64,000 bases of DNA. Origin: Apodospora peruviana. Its lineage: Eukaryota > Ascomycota > Sordariomycetes > Sordariales > Lasiosphaeriaceae. The position numbers and the translations under genes were made by a program. Positions within the stretch are counted from its first letter, which is position 1; every line of letters starts with the position of its first letter. Under the pieces are notes generated by a model. It worked only from the letters and a program-made list of their open reading frames with translations, searched no databases and was not told where the DNA came from. Below, piece by piece: positions 21,101 through 32,600 of this stretch. The stretch is from assembly GCA_033439685.1 (NCBI GenBank), contig JAUEDM010000003.1, positions 1,952,001 to 2,016,000 on the forward strand. Reading direction: 5' to 3'.

Positions 21101-22827
21101 CGGAGAATTGATCTGCTGTGATGGATGCACGCGCTCATTTCACTTCAACTGTGTCGACCCGCCTCTGGTTAAAGATTCGATGCCTGTGGAGTGGTTCTGC
21201 AACGTGTGTCGCTCAGCCCGTAGCCCCCCTGGCCTGCCTTCTCACACGGGCGCCTTCGCCGCTTTGCTTGAGCGTCTCGATGCCAGGAACTCCAGCGCCT
21301 TCAACCTCCCTGCCGATATCCGCAACTACTTTGAGGGCGTCCGCACCAACGCCGACGGCGAGTACGAGGAAATTGTCGCAGTGATTAAACCTGGCCGGTA
21401 CGATTTCCTGCCCCAAGATGTTGTTTTGCATTGCTGACATACGGCTGCGTATAGGAAGAAGAAGAGCGACGAGGACCAAGTCCCGGATTTCTTCAGGCTC
21501 CGTGACGCGGAGGGCAATGCTGTCATCTGCCACAACTGCCACAAGTCAGCCGAGGAGAATCGCGCCATCATTCCCTGCAGCCTGTGTGGCTTGTTTTGGC
21601 ATCTCGAATGTCTAGATCCGCCGCTGGCTAACCCACCGGTGCTCCGTACTTGGAGATGTCCCTGTCACGTTGACGACCTTCTCGCCAAGGTCCCTGGGGC
21701 GCTTGGCCCCGCCCACAGGTTCCGCAAGATCAAGGGTGCGCCTGTGATCAAGCCTGCCTTCAGCCGCGGATATGTTAACAATGGCTACGTGGAGGTGGAT
21801 CTGGATCGCAGTGACGAGGACGAGAGCGGATGGAAGAACGCCGACTCGTTTGGCCGGATTGTCAGGCTCCCAGAGCGTGGCATCAAGTCGGATTTCCTCT
21901 CTCAGTTTGTGCTTTCCGTCACATATCAGAAGGTGCACAATGACTGACCCATTTTCGTGTCTAGTGCGCGTGTGAACCGCAAGGGCAAGCCCATCCCGCC
22001 ACTGAGCGACACCATTGTGCAGCCTCCGCTCGACATGAGGAGCCTCGAGGAACAGCAAGCCGCCTACAATCTGGCACAGCTTAGCGGCAGCGGTAATAGT
22101 ACTGTGGCTAGCCTTGTTGACGCTTTGCTTGTAAGTTTTATTTTGATGTACGTGCGCCGAACAGTATATTGACTATCTTTCCTTGTAGGCTGAAGCGGAT
22201 CCGACGATCATTGCGCTGATGGCGCGTGGCAACAAGAAGCACCTCGAAAGCGGCAAACTCAATGGCATGGACCAGCAGAGCCTGCGGGCCATGCTGTCGC
22301 AGATGGAGGAGATGAGCGGCAGGATCCGGCGCATGCTGGCTCCGGCCACGCCTGAGCGGCTGACTTCGCCGCAGGCAGCCATCAGTATCACGGACTCAGG
22401 GAGCACGGCGCGAGATCTGGGTGCGAGAGTACCTAGTCTGACGAACTCGCAGACCACAGACGCCGAGTCGGAGAATCCGCAGCAGCCGCCTGTTGCGCCA
22501 CAGCACCTCCAGACCAAGAGCAACGGGAAGAAGGATCTGGACCTGCCGTCCCCGGCGGCGACGGAATTGCCTACTATCAATGGTGACGGGGATGATTTGC
22601 TGAACGAGCGCAAGGTGTCTGCTTCTGGTGAGGTGGTCAATGGAGGTCCTCGAGTTAAAGAGGAAGAGAATCCTGCTGCGGCCAAGGGCGTGGCCTTGGC
22701 TGTTGACGGCATTGACGATGATGATGATAATGTCATTATCATGGATTCGAGACCGGTGGTTAGCCGTGCGAATAGTACTTCGGCTGTGGAGATGGTGGAT
22801 GCAGAGAATGTGATGGATTTGGACTGA
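18122..22827 (+). CDS. rco1: Rco1-type PHD-finger subunit of the Rpd3S histone deacetylase complex
   Basis: Six exons, 18122-20409, 20497-20590, 21063-21397, 21455-21904, 21965-22130 and 22189-22827, give 1323 aa. The introns are 87, 472, 57, 60 and 58 nt. Near the N terminus is a conserved-looking block (SFLQRWLEPPVQIKASFQD, about residues 41-80). A helical segment at about 258-320 starts YPTAWALRTLYDENFEND. A Glu-Pro-rich region follows at about 352-440. PHD finger 1 begins near 795 (DDYCSSCGGNGELICCDGC) and PHD finger 2 near 915-975 (CHNCHKSAEENRAIIPCSLC). This two-PHD layout matches Rco1, which targets Rpd3S to transcribed chromatin marked by H3K36 methylation and suppresses cryptic initiation. 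Two features are less certain. Intron 1 uses an AAG acceptor, and intron 4 uses a GTTTGT donor; both were chosen because only they keep the frame. The long intron 2 could hide a missed exon. Confidence 0.83.
19178..19440 (+). repeat. degenerate Glu-Pro repeat inside rco1
   Basis: An imperfect GAGCCTGAG-type repeat encodes alternating Glu and Pro (with Gln, Arg and Ser) over about 88 residues between the helical segment and the PHD fingers. It is likely a stiff, disordered linker. Confidence 0.85.
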
Positions 22828-23985
22828 ATATTTTGGTCGACACAAAGGTTCGGGCAATAACTGGGAAATGATCAGACTAGTTTCGGTTTGGGGATGGCGA
22901 TTGGAGGAAAGTATTAAGGGTTCATCATATTTCCTCGACGGGCAGTTATGCAGTGAACTCTTCTCCCCGGAGGTGGCAGGGTTTTTTATTTGAAGCGTTC
23001 CTCCCATCATTTGAGAGACCGTTACACACAGACCGATTTCCATAGAAAGGGAATCACCGACAAGGCATTCTTCCAGCAGCCGTCAAGTCAAGTCTTAGCA
23101 TTTCAACAGACAGACAGGCAGTGCTAAAGGGGACGAGTATTATTGGGAATTGGTTCTTTTCTCGACTGGACTCTATATCATTTCGAGAGCGCGAGACAGA
23201 CAGGGTTTACAGAAATCGATTCTTATTTTATTCGACCTGGAGGGCAGGGCATGGCATGGCATACTCTTTACTACCGGTTCCTCGTTTTTCGTTTCGTCTT
23301 TCTTTTCCGGGAGGTGACGCTCGTCTTTGTCTTCTATCTCCTTGGGAGCGGATCCAAAGGTAGAATGAAGAAGGCAAAAATATACTAGCAGTCGTGGAAG
23401 GAAGGGATGTTGATAAGTGGTGGTGGTAGTTGATTCAATTGTGATGGAGTTTAGATTAGACAGGTGTGGTTATTTACCACCAATCTATTACTACTATCGC
23501 ATACTATCCTACTACTGTTATTCTAACCCTTTCATCGTGCTTTCGTCTTTCTTTCTGTGCCTTTTGTCCCGGCTTGTTGTCCATAGTGTAAGCAGGCGTG
23601 GGAAAGGAGAAAGCGAAGAGGTCGAGCTGAATCAGCGTCTTGCGACTTAGTATTTTGATTATTTCTAGATGTATTTGTATTCTATTTGCCGCTGGGTTTT
23701 ATATCTAGGAAAGGTATCTGGGTGTAAAGGATGGTATTAGGACTGTTGATTCTGAGCATTTGACGTATCGAGAGGAAAAAGGCACCGAGTTGAGCAGACA
23801 AAGAGTCCGATGTTCGGATACTTAAGGAGGTATCTGAAGCCATGTTCAAACCGAGATATGTCTCAAGAACTTGCACACCACACAGAAAGAAAACGGATGC
23901 TTGATTCGTAGTACATGAATCATTGAGCGGAGAAAAAGTTTCCAACCAGCACACGAAGTGGATTCAATTCATCTACTGAAGATAT
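22828..23985. other. gap between rco1 and the tRNA gene
   Basis: About 1.16 kb of non-coding sequence, including the rco1 3' end and the upstream flank of the tRNA. No supported reading frame. Confidence 0.6.
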
Positions 23986-24056
23986 GGACGAGTAGCTCAG
24001 GGGTAGAGCAACCGGCTGCAGTCCGGTAGGTCAGGTGTTCAATTCACCTTTCGTCC
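23986..24056 (+). tRNA. tRNA-Cys(GCA): tRNA-Cys (anticodon GCA), no intron
   Basis: A 71-nt cloverleaf. The acceptor stem GGACGAG pairs with TTCGTCC, with one G-U pair at its base. The D stem is GCTC/GAGC, the anticodon stem ACCGG/CCGGT with loop CTGCAGT (U33 then GCA), and the T stem AGGTG/CACCT with loop TTCAATT. The internal promoter boxes lie in the D arm (TAGCTCAGGGG) and T arm (GTGTTCAATTC). The CCA end is not encoded, as in eukaryotes. A pol III stop (T5) follows at 24071. Confidence 0.95.
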
Positions 24057-24070
24057 TTTGCAATCTCCTC

Positions 24071-24075
24071 TTTTT
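24071..24075 (+). terminator. RNA polymerase III terminator of tRNA-Cys
   Basis: A run of five T residues 15 nt after the tRNA 3' end. Confidence 0.75.
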
Positions 24076-25895
24076 GCCTTGAGAGGTGTAATACTTTTGG
24101 TTTGTTTTACATTTTTTGTAGATGAGTGTTTTTGGTGGTCGAGATGGATGGCAGTTGATGGGGGGTGGTAAGACGAGGCTGAGCTGCTCGGCCGCTTGCT
24201 TTTCATATCGTATTGGGTTAACCGTGGTTTTTGTTTCCCTTTATTTGGACGAGTGGTTACAGGTTTTGTTGTGGGCGGAGGATAAAAGACGGACGGTTGT
24301 GGATGTTTTCAGGAGTGATAACACTCCTATTTGTTTTGCTCAAAAGAAGTAGAGCACTCCCACCGCCTGAGATTTAGAAGATGGTGGCTCCCTGTACAGA
24401 TACATTTATGTACGAATCTTGTCAGTTACGAAGAGACTCGAGCAGGTTTAGGTTACATCGTGACCGAACGTAATCAATACGTTGATCTTCGCTATTTGCT
24501 CGCCCAGCTTGCCCACAACAGAGATACTTTTCTGCACGGCTTGAATCTTCTTCAACATAAAATCAGCTGATCCCACCACCGCCTGGGCGTATCGCTGCCT
24601 AGCTAGCCCATGCCCGGCCATGCATGTCCCACGTACTCTCCATCATCCATTGGCAGGTCACTGCATCAGCCAACCACCATTTCCTTGTTTCTGTCGAGTT
24701 CGAGCTTTGTGAAAGAGGAGAGCTGACACTTGTAGCGGTTTATGCCCTAATATATTGGTAGCCCTCGCTGTGGTGGTTCTCAGCTCATCATATTGCTGCT
24801 GTCGCTGATGATATCCGCCTGGTAGCTCATAATAAAGCAAGCCACGCTTAGGATCAGTCAGGTACCACTACCCTCCCCAGCACCATACACCTGCCTCTTG
24901 CCCGTCGAAAAAAGTCCTCGGATTATCTCTCTTTATTCATCCTTCTGCTTAGTGTACATGGTTTACTCCATTTTCCCTTCCCTCCTGCTCCATCACCTAG
25001 CAGCTCTCCAAGACAAAATAAACCATCATTTCTTTAGAGTTACGAGTAGACCTAGTTGAAAGCAAGAAGAGAATCTACCTTGCGGTATGGATGGCACGCC
25101 AAACCAGTCTGTAAACCGTACCGTAGCTAAAAACCATAATGACAGAAAACGACAGGTTGGAATAAAAAGCTCTTTAACCAGTTTTAAACAAGAACTAAAA
25201 CAATAACCAGCCATAATTTATGGGAGAAAGAGAGGAACCATGATGATGAATAACTCAGCGAAGGTCTGTTTATACACAACAACAAACTACAATAACACCA
25301 TATAGTCCCCCTGTTCCCACCACTTTCTGGTGTTGGTGTTCCAGTTTCTTCATCTCACTCTTATCACCGTTCCTTCCTCCTTCCTCCAGTCAGCCCGCCA
25401 ACCAAACACACTCCTTATTTTGTTGCACGGGTCGCTATACCTTTTGGAGCTTCCGTCGTCTTCATCTCCAGCAACCAAAAAGCTAGCCACGGAAACCGAA
25501 GAAAGAAAGCCCAGAACCAAACCTAAACAAACCCATGTAATCCCAGACACCAAGTCCTTGTCCCACACAGTAAAGAAAATAAAAAAGGTTTAATGTCTCC
25601 CTCAGCCTCCTCTGGGGAGAACAACGACGAAAAATTCTATACAGAGCCAAAGAAGCCAAGCCCCAACACTCCCTCTTTCTCTCGGTTTCCTTTCCACCTA
25701 AAGCGGGCCGATCGGTTGAGAACGTGTCTCGTGTAAATCGAGTGTGACGATAGACGGACGGTCGACCGAACGAACGAGAGCTTGAAACATGCAAGATGGT
25801 GCGGTAGGATGATCGGGACGCCAGGGAAATAGGTAAATCATCTCTGTTCAACCAACAGCACCGCAAAAGTAAGTAACATGGTCTTCACACTTCTT
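24076..25895. other. gap between the tRNA gene and the 3' end of the Pumilio gene
   Basis: About 1.8 kb with no supported gene. The right part probably holds the 3' untranslated region of the minus-strand Pumilio gene. Confidence 0.6.
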
Positions 25896-28800
25896 TCACT
25901 GCCGCCCATGATATCGGTCGGGCGGCGGTTGCGGGCTGCGACCTACCCGTCCACGCCTGGAGGCGTTATTTCCAACCTGCTGCTCCTGCATATAGCCTCC
26001 CCCCGGCGCAGCATTCTGCATGCCTCCTAGTCCTCCTCCAAGCCCAACACCGCCGTACCCAAAGCCGCCCATGTTCATTCCGAACCCAGCCGGAGAGGCC
26101 CCACCGAACTGACCTTGACCAGCCATGCTAGCCAGCTGTGCCGCGTTGGGAGGCTGTCCGTTTGGCAGATTTGGGGCTCGGTACTGGTCAATCCCCGGAC
26201 TCGGGCTCTGGAAGCCGCCGCTGAAGCCCGCCTGCATGGCGGGAAAGTAATTATTCATGGGCGGCGCCCCGCGAGTCATCATGTTCTGCTGGAACTGAAG
26301 CTGCTGCAAAGCGGCGGGCGCCATGGGTGGGTTGGAAGCACCATATATCTGACCAGGGGGGCCGAATGCCGGGAATTGTTGCGATAGGCTCGGCTCTACG
26401 CTCTCGCTCCGAGGGATACCGTAGCCCATATCAAAGTTCGGGTTTGCAGCGGAGTTAAGCGGGTTGTAGAACTGGCTGTTGCTATTATTGTTGAACTGGG
26501 CCGCCGGCTGCTGATGTTGGGCTTGCTGCTGCTGCTGTGCCTGCTGTTGTGCCTGCTGTTGTGCCTGCTGTTGTGCCTGCTGTTGTGCCTGCTGTTGCTG
26601 ATGATGCTGGGAGTTGGCATTCGTCTGTCTAGATGTTGGGCGTTGCCGCTCGCCGGAGTTATTTCCATGCTCCCGGTCTCGCGAACCGCCTCCACTATTC
26701 CCGGCACTTCCGCCGCCACCACTACGTGTCGACAGTCCAACCTCATCCATCAACCGCTTATACCCCTGACCCGGTTGGGCCTTGATCCGGATCAAGACCG
26801 ACTTCACGTTCTCAACAACCTGGCTTCGAATGGTCTCATCGAAGAAGGGAGTAGTCAGAACCTTAAAAATCAGAGTAGCACCACAGGCATGGTCGCTCAG
26901 GATCGCCTCCAGCACTTGGTCATTCTGCGAAAAGAAGAGCGCCTTGAGGATAGTGTCCCTTGCATCTCCCTCCGCCTTCTGATTGATGACCTTCAAGACC
27001 GTCAAATAGGCAACCTTGTGCGTGCACAGGTGAACAAGATAGGGAACCAGCTGTGGTGAGAGGACCGTGCGTCGCTGCGGGAACGTGCAGGTGTCGAGGA
27101 ACCAAGTAAGCAGCAGGGCACCGTTTGCGTTCGTCGCAAGTTGGACACTGTGTAAAGCAATCGCCGCCGCCAGCAGCCTCTGCTGGTCCTTTGTGGAATG
27201 GTGGCTCTCCAGACAGGCTCGCATGGCACGGGCTCCATATCGGCCCTGTGCCACCTCCCACATCCTGCTGAGCATCGTCTCGAAGATGAAGTCATTGAAC
27301 GGAGATCCAAACTTCAGGCACCCTTGCAGAACATAGTTGCCATACTGGTCCAGGAAGAGGGGCATGGTGTAAGGACGCAGACACTCGACAATCAAGTCCA
27401 TCTGGTGTGGTGTCTTGCACACGTCAATGATCTTCTGTGCAGCCCAAGTACCATTCTTGTGTACTCCAATCTCGGCCATATGGGGAGCAATCTCAGCGAG
27501 CATCTGGTCTCGAAGGTTATCCGAGCAATGCTCAAAGAGCTTCTGCACAACCGTGTTGCCGAGATAGTCTGACGAAAGCTCGGCTATCTCGGGTAGCATA
27601 TCAACGGCGATGCTTTCGATCTCCTGTTGTGACAGCGTCTGATTATCAATACGCTTGCGAATATCTCGGAGCTTCGGAGCGTCGTGCACCCGAGTATGCG
27701 CAGGCTCCTTGATAGGAGGGATCTCATCAATGAACGTGGTGTACTGTATTGCCGACTGTAGGCTCACAGAGATTCGGTAGCTGTCCTCCTCGTCTGCCCC
27801 AAACTGCTGGACAATGTCGAGGATGTCCGCCGTCATCTCATGAAGAGGTGGTACAGTGGGGGTAACATTGCTTGAGATTGGCGTCGCCAGCGAGTTATCG
27901 CCTGAGCCGGCGCTGACGGCGCTGGTCTGACCGTTCTCCTGACCCTTTGCGAAAGGATCTGGGCTTGGCGAAGGGAAGGCCCCATCGTGACCAGGGGTGT
28001 TGGACGCCGAAGGCGGCTTTGCAAAGTTGATACGGATTGGGCCAGCGCCGGGGAAGATCTCCTTTCCATTCATGGTAGCCTTGGCGGAGATGGCACTATC
28101 AATCCGCTCAAAGTTCACAAAGCCACAACTCTTGTGGGTCAGGACTCTGGCAGACAATATAGGACCATGTGATTTGAACATCTCCGTCAACGTCGAGGTG
28201 GTGGTGGATGTCGGGATGCTACCGAGCCACAAGGCACTAGTAGGCCCTTCCAAGCCCTGCTCATCTGCGCTAAGTAGGCCATTGTTACGGCTGTTTGACC
28301 TGCCCAACGACATGGCAGCGATGGCCTGTGGAAGATCCTCAAACTCCTTCTCATCCGGCAACCGAATCTCGGCTGCCGTGATGGAGTTGTCAAGCCTGGA
28401 CGGTTGTGGGAAGTAGTTCCGCATCATGCGAGACGGGGTGTCCAAGACTCCGGCTGTCCTCGCCCGAGGACGACTGCTCTGGGCCTGGTTCACAAAGGCC
28501 TGGACAGCCAAGTTGTGGTTGCGAATTGCGGCGTTTGTCGCGGCAAGCTGGTCCTGAATCTGGGCATACTGGGTTTCCATCATAGCTTCCACGTCAAAAT
28601 CATCATCCTCCTCGTCTGCATATTTATCCTTGTTGTTGACAGAGTAGGACCGGAACCGGTTGGCAGCCTTGCTGAAGTCGGCAAATGTTGGTATATAAGG
28701 AGTCGCAAGCTGTGCGCGAGGCGGCTGTGGCGTTTCGGCCAAGCCAAGGTAGTCAAGCGTCCTCATATGGACATCATTCTCGGCGGTACCCTCTCGCGAA

Positions 28801-29667
28801 AAATGCGACTGCGATGGGGAGCTGGGTCCATTAGAGCCAATGCTCGCGATGCTGGCCAAGGTATTACCTCTGTCGCGGCCCGTGCCGGTCGGGTTCCAGC
28901 TGCTGAAGATAGACGGGCCGAAGGGCGAACTTGTGCCTGGGATGTGCTGGGGGGCATAAGGGCTTCGCTGAGGCATGGAACCAGCTCGCAGTCTCGAAAG
29001 CAGTGTGGATGCGTCGGCTGTGTTGTCAGAAATCGGCTCGAGGCCTGGTGATGGCGACTTGAAAGGCGTCTGGGAAGGCGACGGTCGTGACGTTTTGGAT
29101 GCCATGGTCGGGATGCTGAGCAATCCATTTCCGGCACCGCCTGGCGAGAATCTAGACGGCACGGTGCCAGCACGGGCACGGCGCGCTTGTGGCAGACTGT
29201 CCGGGGTAGGCAGCTGGGCAAAGTCGGGGAATCCATCTGTTGGCGACTCAGGGATATTCTCACGAAGGGGAGTCGAGTTACCGCTCGTCGGGGGTCCACC
29301 CCAGGGATTTAACGGCACTCCTGAAACGCCCTCCTGGGCCTGGATCTCTCTAGCTCTGTAAGGCAAAATGTGGAATTAGCAGTGCCCAACCAGCAAAACC
29401 AAGCGTGTGAACTTACCTCTTGGAAAACAGCCGCGCTGACGAGGCAGCAATCTCATGGGACGGGGAGCCCGCACCCGACCGCGGTGCGCCAGGCATCTTG
29501 CTGGTCGGCGTCAGACCGGGGGACAGGCCAAAGGGAGACCGAACGGTGCCAGCGGATTGCGGGTCATTCGGTGAGGTGCTCGTCGGCGAACCGGAGCGGT
29601 TCTGAGCAGCGGCTGTCTGCGGAGGATAGCCAATTGTCAAATGTTCGTTTGGTCGTGTAGTGGACAT
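25896..29667 (-). CDS. Jsn1/Puf2-type RNA-binding protein with one RRM and a Pumilio repeat domain
   Basis: Two exons on the minus strand, 29667-29417 and 29355-25896, give 1236 aa. The 61-nt intron (GTAAGT..CAG) rebuilds an Arg codon. The Ser/Pro-rich N-terminal half is probably disordered. The RRM lies at about residues 452-526 (SALWLGSIPTSTTTSTL, then KSCGFVNFERID as RNP1). The Pumilio repeats at about 642-946 are recognisable from LSSDYLGNTVVQKLFEHCSD, GTWAAQKIIDVC and DQYGNYVLQGCL. The tail is Gln/Asn-rich with a QQQA repeat (about 1004-1027), then Gly/Met-rich. The RRM-plus-PUF layout is that of yeast Jsn1/Puf1 and Puf2, which bind mRNAs for membrane and mitochondrial proteins. The fungal targets are unknown. 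It ends in KYHGRQ-like basic sequence before TGA. Confidence 0.9.
26529..26596 (-). repeat. 12-bp in-frame tandem repeat encoding QQQA units
   Basis: The plus strand shows CTGCTGTTGTGC repeated head to tail: one variant copy at 26529-26540, four exact copies to 26588, then a partial copy. Read on the minus strand it gives (Gln)3-Ala units in the Pumilio protein tail. Confidence 0.95.
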
Positions 29668-32600
29668 TATTGATTATGTTATTCCACCCTAATTGGAATA
29701 TAACATGTATATTCGGTTCAAGGCAATGTAGTCGGTCAGGCCTTGGGTGCCGGATGAGACATAGACAGTCGCTCGAAAAGGCCCTCGTCGTCCGACCCGA
29801 CTGGCGGTGCCGTTTTCTCGTGCGGTACGGCGGACAGGGCGGAAAGCGCGGGAAACGACGGGGACGCGAGGTCGTCGATCTCGGAAGGGCGGCGATTGGC
29901 CGGGGTAATTTCCAATTAAGCAGCAATCTGATATCGGAACGACACACAAAGGTCGAAGGAGTGTCGATTGAATAGGGAAGTCTTGATCGAAAGTAGGAGG
30001 GCGGTGGTTGTATGTCGCGGTGGTCAAGGTCGCAAACTGGCACTAAGGGGCGGATTACAAGGCGAAGCAGCGAAGACTGTGGAGCTTCACTACCTCAAAA
30101 ACCGTCGTCAGACGGTGTTGTTGAAAACTCTAGCTCTGAAGAGGTTCAGCAAGGAGTGTCGGGTGCAGAGGGACGAAGTGAATCGTGGTGACGGCTGGCA
30201 CACACGCGGGTCGAGGTTGGACGAAACTGGGTGCTTCCCGGGGATGCGGTTGATCGATTGGCAAACTGGTCCTTGATTTTTTTTTCAGACAGGCCGTTGT
30301 AGGTTGCCCGTCGTCCGCCGTCCGTTTTGCCTTTTCCGTACTGCTCCGTGCCTGAACGAAAAAAGAGGGGAGAAGAAAGTTAAAATGTATTTCAATATAC
30401 AGGCGTCATTAGGTAGGAATTGAGCCTGGAGAAAGGGATGGCAACTCGAAGGAGTCGTAGAAGAAGCCGGTGGCGGGGTGACCAAGAAAAGGGACAAAGT
30501 CGAGGATGGGGGATTGGGATGTGGATGGGCTTGGTCGGTGGAGAGGGAGTTGACGACGGGAGCAAAGTCGAAAAGGGAAGAAAGGGCAGGTTCAAAGCGT
30601 GGATTATGAGTTGCCGGGTCCAAGATGAAACAGCCGTTTAGGGGGGAGGAAGGCTACGTACTCTGGTGCTGCTGTCGGGTGCTGTGTGCTGTGGCACTCC
30701 ACTGCGATGACAAGCGGCCACCAAGATCTCATTGTAGCGCAAGAGTGGCTTTTTTTGCTCAGTCCCCCTCCTTGGTACCTGATTTTTTATCCCACTTCTA
30801 GGTCAGTCACTTGCAAAGCAAACACGACCATCTGAGGCCACATTGCCCGCTTTTTAAACCCGCACTGTCTATAACAATCATGCCTTCACAGGTTGGCTGC
30901 TGTGGCTGGGGCTAGGAATTAAAGTTCCCCAGTCCCGCGTGTCCATACGGATACCTGATCTCTGCTTTACTTCTTCGTGGAAGTCGGCCAACAACATGGC
31001 AGGAGCCCGCACTGACAAATCTCGACGGCGCAAGCTGCCAGAGCCAAGGTTCCATGTTCGTCTGGCGCCTTTCAAAAAATTCCCAATTCATCGCGCACTG
31101 CACGCTAGCGGAACCGTGCAGTCACTTTCGTTCGTTTCCAAACATGATGCGATACCCAAGTCCCAGGTTCCAACACGTTCAGATGCCAAGCCTGATACCG
31201 TCCAGGTTGATGGCGCAAAGCCGAGCTCTTGCCCCTCCGAGGCGGACTGACAGTCGAACTTGGTCCTTGGGAAGGCAGGGTATGACAAGGACGGAGTGCA
31301 GTCCTGGGAAATGCGATGAATAAGGCAAGGGATAGGTATAATACAGATTACGTCTCTTCAAGGGCTGATGCTGATGCTGATGCTGCTGCTGCTGTCAGGT
31401 GAGAGGTCAGATGAGATGCCACACAAAGTTCAGGTAACGCGTATCTGCGTACAGCTTTTTGAATTATGTTTCATCTAGATAAGTAGCTGTGCGTCCAGTT
31501 TGGTTGCCATACACTTACTATTTAGGTAACTAACTACCTCCCGCAGGCGCGCATCACCAACCAGGCGGGAGCCGTTAGGGGACCTCTGTTGATGATCGAC
31601 ACTCAACTATCACGGCATTTGAGAATATTCAAATGGCATCGTCCCATCCATAGTATTGGATGGCCGGGGGCCCCAGTTGACCACTGTTGACCACCTAGGG
31701 AAGCCCGCCCATAATCGGCGCCGCCGTGGGAAGGACGGTCAGCCGGAAGATGCCAGGGTCGGCAGCTAGGGCAGCTTCTGGAAGCCTACACAGCCCCTGG
31801 AACAGAAAGGTTCCCTGGAAGTGAACGCATTGTATGTGATTCTGACGGATCTCACGGTTGGATCATGCAATCGTTAGATAATTCACATCGCATGGAGCTT
31901 ACGTGGAGGTGGAGGAGAGAGCTTGCCCTGCCTCAGCAGCGGCCCTGGGGTCCGGTGTCTTTGTGGAGCTGGATCTGCCGTGCTAACGTCGTCGACTCTG
32001 GGGATTCTCATGCTAAAGATCTATCGTGGTCTTTTGGACTTGGTGCTTTGCCTCCTTCACCTGTAGTCTTCTGGGTGAGGTGGTCTATGCCAGACGCCTG
32101 GGGAAAACAGTAACAAGCCACTGCAGTGATGAGGCCAAGGTCAATGCGAGATCCTTTTTGCCCCCTTTTTTTGCGCTGGCTGTTTCTGTTTAACTTGGCT
32201 GCTTTGGTACCGACCACCCCGCCTCCCCTTTCGATTCTCTGTAGAGAAACACGGTGACAAGTACAGACAAGACGACAGCTTGCCTTTGGCTGACTGGCTA
32301 CATACGCGTGTGAGTGTGACGGGCGAGGCGGCTGCGATTCGATTGGGGCGATTGGAGCGATTTGGAGCGTCCCCCTTCATGATTGCATAGGAAACCCGGC
32401 GTCGACAGGTTCAAGATGTGTTGTGTGCTGAAAGATTCATGCTGGCCCCAACCGGCTGCAGAGGGGGTTCGCGCCAATCAGGTGCCCAGACGCTAGGGTA
32501 AAGGGGATCTCTAAGAAAATCTGAAACGTCGGGTGCAGTTGCCCTACAGAGGATATGCATCCCCGCCCCCAAAACGTACTCCAAAAATGAATTATTGCAA

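Noticed and set aside
20793..21437. A separate PHD-finger gene starting at 20793
   Set aside because: The sequence before 21063 is low-complexity and not PHD-like; phase-matched splicing to the upstream exon gives the expected Rco1 architecture. A short alternative transcript is kept only as a possibility.
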